In this document: piece by piece, positions 46,790 through 53,993 of the stretch
Numbering within the stretch: position 1 is the stretch's first letter
Layout: each line of letters begins with the position of its first letter
Origin: Rhodobacter sp.
GTDB taxonomy: Bacteria; Pseudomonadota; Alphaproteobacteria; Rhodobacterales; Rhodobacteraceae
Length of the DNA: 64,000 nucleotides
Assembly: GCA_027490955.1 (NCBI GenBank)
Contig: JAIXXB010000023.1
Location: 62,001 to 126,000, forward strand
Reading direction: 5' to 3'
Notes under the pieces: model-generated
What the model saw: only the letters and a program-made list of their open reading frames with translations
Databases searched by the model: none
Told to the model about the DNA's origin: nothing
Position numbers and translations under genes: made by a program

Positions 46790-46957
46790 CTAGACTGACA
46801 GGCGATGCACGATAATGGTGGCAAACAGGCCCAGCAGCGCGCCAATCAGGGCAAAGGCCGCGCCATAATGCAAAGCATCATTGCGTTTGCCGCCCAATTG
46901 CCGCGCCCGCACTGGCCCCAAGATTGCACCCAAAACAATGCCTGAAATGATCAGCAC
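46790..46957 (-). CDS. Small membrane protein, 55 residues
   Basis: A GTG-started frame with AAAGGGGG six to eight bases upstream encodes two hydrophobic helices (V-L-I-I-S-G-I-V-L-G-A-I-L-G at the N-terminus; A-A-F-A-L-I-G-A-L-L-G-L-F-A-T-I-I-V at the C-terminus) around a basic loop R-A-R-Q-L-G-G-K-R-N-D. It ends 9 bases before the VWA gene and begins 39 bases after the DUF2927 gene. Similar small proteins occur at this place in other Rhodobacterales, as I recall. Function unknown. Confidence 0.65.
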   Translation of the reverse strand: MLIISGIVLGAILGPVRARQLGGKRNDALHYGAAFALIGALLGLFATIIVHRLSV

Positions 46958-46996
46958 CTTGGCCCCCTTTATGCAGGCGGCACTGCCACCACCGCG

Positions 46997-48370
46997 CTAT
47001 CCTTTGCGGCCACGCGCGCCCAAATTGGCAATTTCTGATTGCCTTGCGCGCAGCTGGCTGTCTGCGCCAAAGCCATAGCGCGCCCATGACAAAGAGTCGA
47101 GACGCAGCGCCTGAGCTGCGGCGCTTTGCCCTGCGTTTTCCAAAGCCTCGGCCTTGATCAGCATCAAGGTGGCCAACAAAGACGCATTTTCGGCGCGCTG
47201 GGCCACGGGGATCGCGCGGTCGGCAAAATCAATCGCTTTGGCAGGCTGGCCCGATGCCAGCGCGATGGCGGCCAGTTGCATATCAACATGGGCGGCCTGC
47301 ACATTTGCCCCAGGTATGGCGCGGTAGATGCGGGCGGCTTCTGCAAAGGCTGCGACGGCCTGCACAGGGCTGACAGCCGATAGCGCGCGTCCTTTGGCGT
47401 AATAGCTAAAGCCAAGGCGCGAATCGCGCCAGCCCTGCGCCATAGCGATGTTCAGCATATGCTCGGCCGCCTGCACGCGGCTGCCTGCCGTGCCGCCCAC
47501 GCCAAAGCTTTGTTCGACCGCCGCCACCCAAGAGCGCGGCGCGATGCGCAGCGCTTGCCCTGCAAGGCCTTCGCCGCGCGGATTGATACGCGCAAGCAGC
47601 TTTGGCAAACGCTGGGCCACTTCGACCTGATCCATGCCCGATTTCAACTCGGGCGCATAATGCAGCCGCAGCACCATCATATCGAAATTGGTCAAGACAG
47701 TGTTGAAATTGTCATCGTTAAAAACAGAGTCGGGCAGATGATACAGATCATTCAGCGGGCCCATCGCTTGGGCCACTTCTTCGTGCAGACAATCGCGCAC
47801 TTCTTGCGCCGAAGTGTCCGAAGGCACAAACACTGCCACATTCTGGCGCTCGGTCAGGGTTGTCCAATCGACAGCTGGGCTGTTGCGCTGGGACTTATAC
47901 TCGGCAAAAGAGGTCAGGCGCGGCACGACAAAGCAGGCCGCCATCGGAACCACTTTGGCCATATCTGCGCGCGGCTGAAAATCAATATTGATCGAGGCGG
48001 GCTGGCCTGCGCTGACTTCGGAAACATCAATCCCTGCTTCGTTGCGAAAGCGCGCAACCAGCCGCGCCATTTCGGCCCGCGCCGACGGCGGCACATCGCC
48101 AATCATGCGGATGGTGATTGGGCCTTCAAAACGGGTAAAGACGGGCAAAGCGCGCCCGCTTTCCATTTTAAATTCTAAATCCAAAAAGGTCTGCGCCAAT
48201 TCTGCATTCGAGCGCACCGCGCTGGGCGCTGGGGGGCTGCCAAGCGATTGCGGAAGGGCAACAAAGCCCTCGCTTGCTTTGTCACTGGCAAAGGATCGTG
48301 TCACTTGCGCCCCTGTTTGGGGCATGCAGGCTGAAATCAGACACAAGGCAATAACGGGCAATACACGCAT
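46997..48370 (-). CDS. DUF2927-domain lipoprotein
   Basis: The 457-residue protein has a lipoprotein signal with the lipobox ending at Cys15 (L-I-S-A-C), a DUF2927 domain in the first half, and a helical C-terminus that looks TPR-like (repeated Ala-rich helix pairs, residues about 300-450). In the DUF2927 half, C-L-H-E-E-V-A-Q-A-M-G ... L-P-D-S-V-F resembles a degenerate metalloprotease helix (H-E-x-x-x-Q). It should sit at the membrane facing the periplasm. The start is placed at MRVLPVIALC. A long structured spacer precedes it. Confidence 0.85.
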   Translation of the reverse strand: MRVLPVIALCLISACMPQTGAQVTRSFASDKASEGFVALPQSLGSPPAPSAVRSNAELAQTFLDLEFKMESGRALPVFTRFEGPITIRMIGDVPPSARAEMARLVARFRNEAGIDVSEVSAGQPASINIDFQPRADMAKVVPMAACFVVPRLTSFAEYKSQRNSPAVDWTTLTERQNVAVFVPSDTSAQEVRDCLHEEVAQAMGPLNDLYHLPDSVFNDDNFNTVLTNFDMMVLRLHYAPELKSGMDQVEVAQRLPKLLARINPRGEGLAGQALRIAPRSWVAAVEQSFGVGGTAGSRVQAAEHMLNIAMAQGWRDSRLGFSYYAKGRALSAVSPVQAVAAFAEAARIYRAIPGANVQAAHVDMQLAAIALASGQPAKAIDFADRAIPVAQRAENASLLATLMLIKAEALENAGQSAAAQALRLDSLSWARYGFGADSQLRARQSEIANLGARGRKG

Positions 48371-48429
48371 GGCTTGGCAGCTCTTTTCCATAGGGCGGAA
48401 GGGGGGGCCTTCCTAAACATCGACACACG

Positions 48430-48795
48430 GCAAGACACTGGTAACCCAAGGGGTCAGCCGCCTTGCGACAGGTATCCCCATACCCGCCGCAAGGCCTTGG
48501 CTGACCGAATCGGCCCGCGCTTTCGCCGCACTCAAAGTCTGGCCCCTCCAAGCAGACGGAAAGGGGCCCAGACCCTCGGCACGAAGGCAAGCGCACGTCC
48601 CACTGTGGCCTGCCTTCTGGCGCGCCTGATGGCTTTGGCCGGCCCGAAGGGGGCAAACTTGGCGGTTTGTAACCGCGCCTCTGCTGCAGAACACAAAGGC
48701 GCAGGCGGGGATGCACCATCGCGGCGCATCTCCTTCAAAACCGTCCAAGCGCAGCTTTGGCGCATCAGACATGCTGTTTGGCAAATCAACACCAT
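48430..48795 (-). ncRNA. Candidate structured RNA, unassigned
   Basis: The stretch folds into a chain of hairpins: 48452-48506 (GGTCAGCC with GGCTGACC, then GCCTTGCG with CGCAAGGC, then GGTAT with ATACC), 48517-48531, 48536-48574, 48583-48617, a CCTTCGG-type loop at 48641-48654, and 48661-48677. In three hairpins, bases that mismatch as A-C on the plus strand become G-U pairs on the minus strand, so a minus-strand RNA is favoured. A TTGACA box lies upstream at 48823-48828. I could not match it to RNase P RNA, tmRNA, SRP RNA or 6S RNA. Alternatives are a long leader of the DUF2927 gene, or a 119-residue Cys/Arg-rich reading frame beginning MSDAPKLRLDGFEG. Confidence 0.4.
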
Positions 48796-48799
48796 GGCA

Positions 48800-48828
48800 G
48801 TGTCAGGAACTGGGCCTGTCTGTGTCAA
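48800..48828 (-). promoter_or_regulatory. Possible promoter for the structured RNA / DUF2927 transcript
   Basis: On the minus strand, TTGACA (48823-48828) is followed after 17 bases by TGACAC (48800-48805). The -35 is perfect and the -10 weak. Transcription would begin near 48793, right before the hairpin-rich stretch. Confidence 0.4.
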
Positions 48829-49048
48829 TCTTTTGATTTTTGTGGATTCGCGCGGAATCTACCCATGGCAGAGTCATGCGCGATTCACCCCAGATTTTCC
48901 CCTCAATTGTAACGCAATATTTCAAATTGTTTCAAAAACTTTCGATTTTGTGAGGTCTTTGTGTCAAAATCCTGTCCAAACTATGGCAAACATTGCCGAT
49001 TCGGCAAAAATCGTCACCAATCTATCGCCCCATTGCCGCGCGATTCCC
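48829..49048. other. AT-rich spacer after moxR
   Basis: This 220-base gap between the moxR stop and the structured stretch is clearly AT-richer than its surroundings. It holds GATTC-GCGCG-GAATC (48845-48859), a small inverted repeat, and several T/A runs. No reading frame with a ribosome site is visible. It probably holds regulatory sequence for the minus-strand unit downstream. Confidence 0.5.
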
Positions 49049-49912
49049 TTAGCTGCGCCCTTCGCTGCGGGACAAAAAGGCCAGCTTTTCGAACAGGGCG
49101 ATATCAGCCTCGGTCTTCAGCAGCGCGCCATGCAGCGCGGGCAGGGCGTTTTTGCCATGCCCGCGCAGGGTTTCGGGTGTCATATCTGCCGCCAGCAGCA
49201 GCTTTAGCCAATCCAGCACTTCGGAAGTTGAAGGTTTTTTCTTGATCCCGGGCATCTCGCGCAGCGCAAAAAATTGGGCCAGCGCCGCGGTCAGCAATGC
49301 TTCTTTCACATCGGGGAAATGCACCCGCACAATGGCCGCCAGTGTCGCCTCGTCTGGAAAGCGGATGTAATGGAAAAAACAGCGGCGCAAAAACGCATCG
49401 GGCAGGTCTTTTTCATTGTTCGACGTGATGATGACCACAGGGCGGTGTAGCGCGCGGATCGTCTCGCCCGTCTCGTAGACGTGAAATTCCATACGATCCA
49501 ATTCTGCCAGCAAATCATTGGGAAATTCGATATCGGCCTTGTCGATTTCATCAATCAACAGCACCACGCGGACGGGGGCAGTAAATGCCTGCCACAGCTT
49601 GCCGCGGCGAATATAATTGCTGACATCGCCCACGCGCTCGCCGCCAAGGCCCATCGGCAGATGCGAATCGCGCAATCGCGCCACCGCGTCATATTCATAC
49701 AGCCCTTGCTGCGCCTTAGTTGTTGATTTAATTCCCCATTCGATCAGGCCCATCCCCAAAGACGCCGCCACTTGCCGCGCAAGTTCGGTCTTTCCCGTGC
49801 CTGGTTCCCCCTTGACCAGCAGCGGGCGCTGCAAGGTTACGGCCGCATTGACCGCCATCTGCAAATCAGGTGGCGCGATGTAACCTGAGGTTGAGCTAAA
49901 TTTCACTTCCAT
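49049..49912 (-). CDS. MoxR-family AAA+ ATPase
   Basis: The 287-residue ATPase has Walker A G-E-P-G-T-G-K-T (residues 35-42), Walker B V-V-L-L-I-D-E-I-D-K-A-D and sensor/arginine residues in T-S-N-N-E-K-D-L-P-D-A-F-L-R-R-C. MoxR proteins act as chaperones for enzyme maturation with a VWA partner; the likely partner is at 45.6-46.8 kb. MEVKFSSTSGYIAPPDLQ is chosen as the start because upstream residues in the open frame are antisense to dksA. It is divergent from dksA. Confidence 0.9.
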   Translation of the reverse strand: MEVKFSSTSGYIAPPDLQMAVNAAVTLQRPLLVKGEPGTGKTELARQVAASLGMGLIEWGIKSTTKAQQGLYEYDAVARLRDSHLPMGLGGERVGDVSNYIRRGKLWQAFTAPVRVVLLIDEIDKADIEFPNDLLAELDRMEFHVYETGETIRALHRPVVIITSNNEKDLPDAFLRRCFFHYIRFPDEATLAAIVRVHFPDVKEALLTAALAQFFALREMPGIKKKPSTSEVLDWLKLLLAADMTPETLRGHGKNALPALHGALLKTEADIALFEKLAFLSRSEGRS

Positions 49913-50086
49913 CCCAACACCTTGCCTGCCCGACTGCGGCCAGCCTATCGATTGCATCTTTTTCGCGCAACCTTTCACGCAACCGCTAGTGACAATGGCC
50001 CAGCCATAGAGTATCTGCTGGCCAAAAGTGGGGTGACTGAAATGGATACCGTTCACGCAGATCGCCCCCGAACTGGGGAGCCGACC

Positions 50087-50509
50087 ATGAAAGCCGAAGT
50101 ATTTTTGCCTGATGATTATCGTCCTGCCGAGGATGAGCCCTTTATGAACGATTTGCAGTTGGAATATTTCCGCCGCAAGTTGATTGTCTGGAAACAAGAG
50201 CTTTTGGGCCAATCGGCTGACACGATCGACAATCTGCAAGATTCAGGGCGCAATGTGCCCGATATTGCCGATCGTGCCTCCGAGGAGACCGACCGCGCGC
50301 TGGAACTGCGCACCCGCGACCGCCAGCGCAAATTGGTCTCGAAAATTGATGCGGCCCTGCGCCGGATCGAGGCGGGCGAGTTTGGCTATTGCGAGATGAC
50401 GGGCGAGCCGATTTCACTCAAGCGTTTGGATGCCCGCCCCATCGCGACGATGACGCTGGAAGCACAAGAAAAGCACGAGCGCCGCGAAAAAGTCCATCGC
50501 GACGATTGA
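50087..50509 (+). CDS. dksA: DksA-type RNA polymerase-binding transcription factor
   Basis: The 140-residue protein has the DksA coiled coil with the tip motif D-I-A-D-R-A (residues 59-64, the D-x-x-D-x-A that contacts the polymerase trigger loop). The C-terminal zinc-finger fold keeps only one cysteine, C102, in Y-C-E-M-T-G-E-P; the other three ligand positions are T, T and A-like. This is a cysteine-poor DksA, like the R. sphaeroides RSP2654 protein and Pseudomonas DksA2, so zinc binding is unlikely. It modulates rRNA and stress promoters with ppGpp. A start at 50042 (MDTVHADRP) is an alternative. A terminator follows. Confidence 0.92.
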   Translation: MKAEVFLPDDYRPAEDEPFMNDLQLEYFRRKLIVWKQELLGQSADTIDNLQDSGRNVPDIADRASEETDRALELRTRDRQRKLVSKIDAALRRIEAGEFGYCEMTGEPISLKRLDARPIATMTLEAQEKHERREKVHRDD

Positions 50510-50616
50510 TTGCGGCGCTTGGTCTGGCGCCTGCGGCCCAGCGGCGTGGCACGCATGCGGCTACCTGAGCAGGCTTGATCTGGGGCAGATGAGCCCGCAT
50601 GATAATGGGGTAAACG

Positions 50617-50648
50617 CCGCCGAAGCCGCAGGGTTTCGGCGGTTTCGT
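50617..50648 (+). terminator. Terminator after dksA
   Basis: CCGCCGAA (50617-50624) pairs with TTCGGCGG (50635-50642) and is followed by TTTCGTTT. It lies 108 bases after the dksA stop. Confidence 0.75.
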
Positions 50649-50661
50649 TTGGGGGGGTGCT

Positions 50662-51846
50662 ATGGGCCGTTTGGCTGGGCAAAGCGTGGTGATTATCGGC
50701 GCGGGCATCGCAGGACTGGCGCTGGCGCGGGGTCTGGCGCTGCGCGGGGCGCAGGTATCGGTGCTGGAACAAGCGCCCGCCCTTCGCGAAGTTGGCGCAG
50801 GGCTGCAAATTTCCCCCAATGGCGCGCGGGTGCTGCGTGCCTTGGGTTTGGGGGATGATCTGGGCCGCATGGGTCTGCACGCCCGCACGCTGGAATTGCG
50901 AAACGGGCAGACGGGCACGCGCGTTTTGCGGATGGATTTAACCCGCCGCGCGCAAGACCGCGATTTTCACTTTATCCACCGCGCTGATATGATCGAGATT
51001 TTGCGCGCGGGCGCGCTGGCAGCAGGGGCGGCGCTACATCTGGGCGCACAGGTCGGCAGTGTGGATGTCACGGGCGATCTGCCTTGCTTGCGCATGGCCA
51101 GCGGGGCGGATGTCACTGCTGCGCTGCTGATCGGCGCAGATGGGCTGCATTCGGTGCTGCGATCCGCGCTTAATGGCCCAAACGCGCCGTTCTTTACAGG
51201 GCAGGTTGCATGGCGCGCGACGATTTCAGGCGATGGCGGGCCAGATGAGGTTCAGGTTCATATGGGGGCAGGGCGGCACTTGGTGACCTATCCGCTGCGC
51301 GGCGGGGCCTTGCGTAATATCGTGGCTGTGCAAGAGCGCAGCACATGGGCTGCGGAAAGCTGGTCGTTGCGGGCAGATCACGCGCGCTTTAAGGCAGCCT
51401 TTGCCAGCTTTGCCCCGCAGGCCCGCGCATGGGTAGACGCGGCCAGCGAAGCAGGGCTTTGGGGCCTGTTCCGACACCCTATCGCAGAAAACTGGGGCAA
51501 AATCCTGCCGAAAGGGGCGGCGGTGTTGCTGGGCGATGCAGCCCATCCCACGCTGCCCTTTTTGGCCCAAGGGGCCAATATGGGGCTGGAAGATGGCGCG
51601 GTGCTGGTCAATCTTCTTGATAATCTTCCTATTGAGATGGCCTTGAACCGCTACCAAGCCCTGCGCGCCCCGCGCACAGCCCGCATCATCGCAGCAGCAA
51701 ATGCCAATGCCCGAAAGTACCACCTGTCAGGCCCCGCCCGCGCACTGGCCCATACAGGCCTGCGCAGCCTGTCTGTGATTGCCCCAAATCTGATGCTGCG
51801 GCGGTTTGATTGGCTTTACGGCTATGACGCAACTGCACAGACGTAA
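50662..51846 (+). CDS. FAD-dependent monooxygenase (UbiH/salicylate hydroxylase-like)
   Basis: The 394-residue flavoprotein shows the dinucleotide-binding motif V-I-I-G-A-G-I-A-G-L-A-L-A, the D-G motif (L-I-G-A-D-G-L-H-S-V), and G-D-A-A-H-P with P-F-L-A-Q-G-A-N-M-G-L-E-D. These are the class A aromatic hydroxylase signatures. It resembles salicylate hydroxylase-like enzymes more than ubiquinone hydroxylases. No aromatic degradation genes adjoin, so the substrate is unknown. It begins 14 bases after the dksA terminator and ends at a large inverted repeat. Confidence 0.88.
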   Translation: MGRLAGQSVVIIGAGIAGLALARGLALRGAQVSVLEQAPALREVGAGLQISPNGARVLRALGLGDDLGRMGLHARTLELRNGQTGTRVLRMDLTRRAQDRDFHFIHRADMIEILRAGALAAGAALHLGAQVGSVDVTGDLPCLRMASGADVTAALLIGADGLHSVLRSALNGPNAPFFTGQVAWRATISGDGGPDEVQVHMGAGRHLVTYPLRGGALRNIVAVQERSTWAAESWSLRADHARFKAAFASFAPQARAWVDAASEAGLWGLFRHPIAENWGKILPKGAAVLLGDAAHPTLPFLAQGANMGLEDGAVLVNLLDNLPIEMALNRYQALRAPRTARIIAAANANARKYHLSGPARALAHTGLRSLSVIAPNLMLRRFDWLYGYDATAQT

Positions 51847-51983
51847 AAGGGGCTTTGCCCCTCGGAGCTGGCGCTCCTCACCCCAGGATATTTGTGAAAA
51901 GAAGAAGGCGCATCGCGCGCGGCTCGTGGCTTCTTCTTTTTCAAAGTATCCTGGGGGGAGCGAAGCGGGGGGCAAAGCCCCCC
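51845..51983. repeat. Dispersed hairpin element, copy 6 (139-base inverted repeat)
   Basis: CCCCAGGATATTTGTGAAAAGAAGAAG (in two pieces across 51881-51907) is matched by its near-complement at 51930-51956. The outer arms GGGGCTTTGCCCC (51849-51861) and GGGGGGCAAAGCCCCCC (51967-51983) are each self-complementary as well as complementary to each other. It fills the whole gap between the converging monooxygenase and exonuclease III genes. Confidence 0.85.
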
Positions 51984-51987
51984 ATGT

Positions 51988-52788
51988 TCAAGCGGCCAGC
52001 GTGATCCAGACAGGCACATGATCCGAAGGGCGGTCTTTGCCGCGTTCAGACTTATCCACCCCTGCGCCCGTCAGCCTATCGGCCGCTTGCGGGGTCAGCA
52101 GGTGGTGGTCGATGCGGATGCCAATGTTGCGCTCCCACGCGCCAGCCTGAAAATCCCAATAGGAATAAAGGCCTGCATTTGGGTTCACTGTGCGGAGCGC
52201 CTCGGTTAGGCCAAGGTTGAGGAGGCGGCGATAGGCGGCGCGGCTGGCGGGCAGGGCAAGGGCATCTTTGGCCCAAGCCTCGGGCCTCGCCGCGTCGATA
52301 TCCTGCGGGATGATGTTGTAATCGCCGCAAAAAACTGCGGGTTCTTCGGCGGCCAAGACCTGTGCCACGCGGACGCGCATCCGCTGCATCCAAGACAGCT
52401 TATAGCCGTATTTGCCCGATGGGATGGGGGTATCGCCGTCAAACTCTACAGGGTTTCCATTGGGCAGATACAGCCCGCAAATGCGCACGCCCTGCGCCAC
52501 GCCTTCGATCCAGCGGGCTTGTTCGTCGGTCTCGTCCCCTGCAAGGCCGCGCCGCACATCTGTCAGCGGCAGTTTGGACAGGATGGCCACGCCGTTGAAA
52601 GATTTCTGCCCATGGGTTTCAACATGATAGCCCATCGTGGTGAACACCTCGCGCGGGAAAGCCTCATCCACAGATTTGATTTCCTGAAGGCAGATCACAT
52701 CAACATCCGCCCCCGCCCCAGTAAGATACTCGGTCAGCCGATCCAGCCGCGCCTTGATGCCGTTGATGTTGAAGGTGGCGATTTTCAT
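51988..52788 (-). CDS. xth: Exodeoxyribonuclease III
   Basis: The 266-residue enzyme is an AP endonuclease/3' exonuclease of base-excision repair. Family motifs are I-A-T-F-N-I-N-G-I-K-A-R at the N-terminus, the metal Glu in L-Q-E-I-K-S, G-D-Y-N-I-I-P in the centre, and S-D-H-V-P-V at the end. The start MKIATFNINGIK is the family start. It ends against the large inverted repeat. A hypothetical gene lies 31 bases upstream on the same strand. Confidence 0.95.
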   Translation of the reverse strand: MKIATFNINGIKARLDRLTEYLTGAGADVDVICLQEIKSVDEAFPREVFTTMGYHVETHGQKSFNGVAILSKLPLTDVRRGLAGDETDEQARWIEGVAQGVRICGLYLPNGNPVEFDGDTPIPSGKYGYKLSWMQRMRVRVAQVLAAEEPAVFCGDYNIIPQDIDAARPEAWAKDALALPASRAAYRRLLNLGLTEALRTVNPNAGLYSYWDFQAGAWERNIGIRIDHHLLTPQAADRLTGAGVDKSERGKDRPSDHVPVWITLAA

Positions 52789-52819
52789 GGGGTTGGCTTT
52801 CGATATGCTGTGCGCCAGC

Positions 52820-53533
52820 CTATGCCGCCGCCTGCCACAGATCAAGCGCTGCTGCCAGCCAAAGCTGATCTAGGTGGTCAAGCGCCGCCAGATCATAGCC
52901 GCTTTGGCTGTAATGCCCTGTGGGGGTGCTATAGGACAGACTCGCCTCTAAATGCAGCGCCTCCAACGCAGCGACTGCATCATATCGCAAAGGCACGAGG
53001 CGCGCGAAATCGCAGCGGTGCGCGCGCGGGAAAATCAGGCGCGATGGCGCGCGCGACAGGTTGACAAGCGCTGCGCCCTGCATCGCGGCCAGCACCATCA
53101 AACGGGCTGACTTCGCCTCTAGATTGCGCAAGGACACATCCGCGCGCAGAGGATCTGGCGCGCCCGTGCCATAGAAATGGGTTGGCCCTGTGGCGGGATA
53201 GACCATATCGCAGCCGTAAAAGGCCAAAACCCGCGGGCGCAGCGCATCCAGCGCCCAATAGGCGGCGGTAAAGGCCATGGTCGCGCCTGCGTAAATAAAA
53301 CCGCCAAAGCGGTTTTGCGCGGGCACGAATTGGGTTTCGTCAATCAGGCGCTGGCCAGCGCGGGGGCTGGGGACGTTTTCTTTGGGGAAATCATAAGGAT
53401 AAACCATCGCATCCCAATCAGGGCGGATGGCATGGGCGTTGTTGATGGCGACAATGGTATCAAACCCATCCCGCCGCCATCCCCGTGCGCCAATCGCAGC
53501 AGGGCCCGATCCCAGAAGAAGAACTGTGCTCAT
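52820..53533 (-). CDS. Rossmann-like protein of unknown function
   Basis: The 237-residue protein opens with a beta-strand and glycine loop (T-V-L-L-L-G-S-G-P-A-A-I-G), then V-A-I-N-N-A-H-A-I-R-P-D-W-D-A and F-Y-G-C-D-M-V-Y-P-A. The pattern of a phosphate-binding loop followed by a native-like A-I-N and P-D-W-D recalls MptE-like (DUF115) and some sialyltransferase folds. I do not recognise a named family. No signal peptide or membrane helix. It may be coupled with xth. Function unknown. Confidence 0.7.
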   Translation of the reverse strand: MSTVLLLGSGPAAIGARGWRRDGFDTIVAINNAHAIRPDWDAMVYPYDFPKENVPSPRAGQRLIDETQFVPAQNRFGGFIYAGATMAFTAAYWALDALRPRVLAFYGCDMVYPATGPTHFYGTGAPDPLRADVSLRNLEAKSARLMVLAAMQGAALVNLSRAPSRLIFPRAHRCDFARLVPLRYDAVAALEALHLEASLSYSTPTGHYSQSGYDLAALDHLDQLWLAAALDLWQAAA

Positions 53534-53597
53534 CAATGCGCCCCGTGCTTGCCTGCCGCAAATGATAGGGCAGGGCGGCGGGAAGGAAAGGGTTTCG

Positions 53598-53924
53598 CTA
53601 CATCGAAAAACTAACCCCGCAGCCGCAACTTGCCGTGGCATTGGGATTTTGCACCACGAAACGCGCGCCGATCAATTCTTCTGTGAAATCAATCACCGCG
53701 CCTGCGAGCAGGGGGAGCGAGACCTCGTCGATCAACACCTTGCCGCCTGCGCCTTCCAGTACCAAATCGCCCTGCGCAGGCTCGTCCAATTTGATCTGGT
53801 ATTGAAAACCCGAACAACCGCCGCCTTCGACCGCCACGCGCAGCGGTTTCGCCTGACCTGTTATCGCGGCAATTTCAGCCAGCCTTGAAAAGGCGCGCGG
53901 GGTGACAGTGGGGGGTAGGTTCAT
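53598..53924 (-). CDS. erpA: Iron-sulfur cluster insertion protein ErpA
   Basis: The 108-residue A-type carrier has the three cluster cysteines at C37 (G-G-G-C-S-G-F), C100 and C102 (S-C-G-C-G). It passes Fe-S clusters from the Isc/Suf scaffold to client enzymes. Length and motifs are normal. It is divergent from dgt with a 69-base gap, an arrangement I recall as common in Rhodobacterales. Confidence 0.93.
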   Translation of the reverse strand: MNLPPTVTPRAFSRLAEIAAITGQAKPLRVAVEGGGCSGFQYQIKLDEPAQGDLVLEGAGGKVLIDEVSLPLLAGAVIDFTEELIGARFVVQNPNATASCGCGVSFSM

Positions 53925-53993
53925 TTTGCTCTCCTAAACGGGGCCTATGTGTAATATAGGCGCATTAGGCCCCCTCAACAAGAAGGCAATCAT

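Noticed and set aside
48430-48795. RNase P RNA, tmRNA or SRP RNA at the hairpin-rich stretch
   Set aside because: The conserved GAGGAAAGTCCGG of RNase P, the tRNA-like ends and tag frame of tmRNA, and the GGAAGG-type SRP tip are all absent on both strands.
48374-49207. Plus-strand open frame through the structured stretch and into moxR
   Set aside because: No ribosome site, runs antisense into moxR, and the composition is unlike the neighbouring genes.
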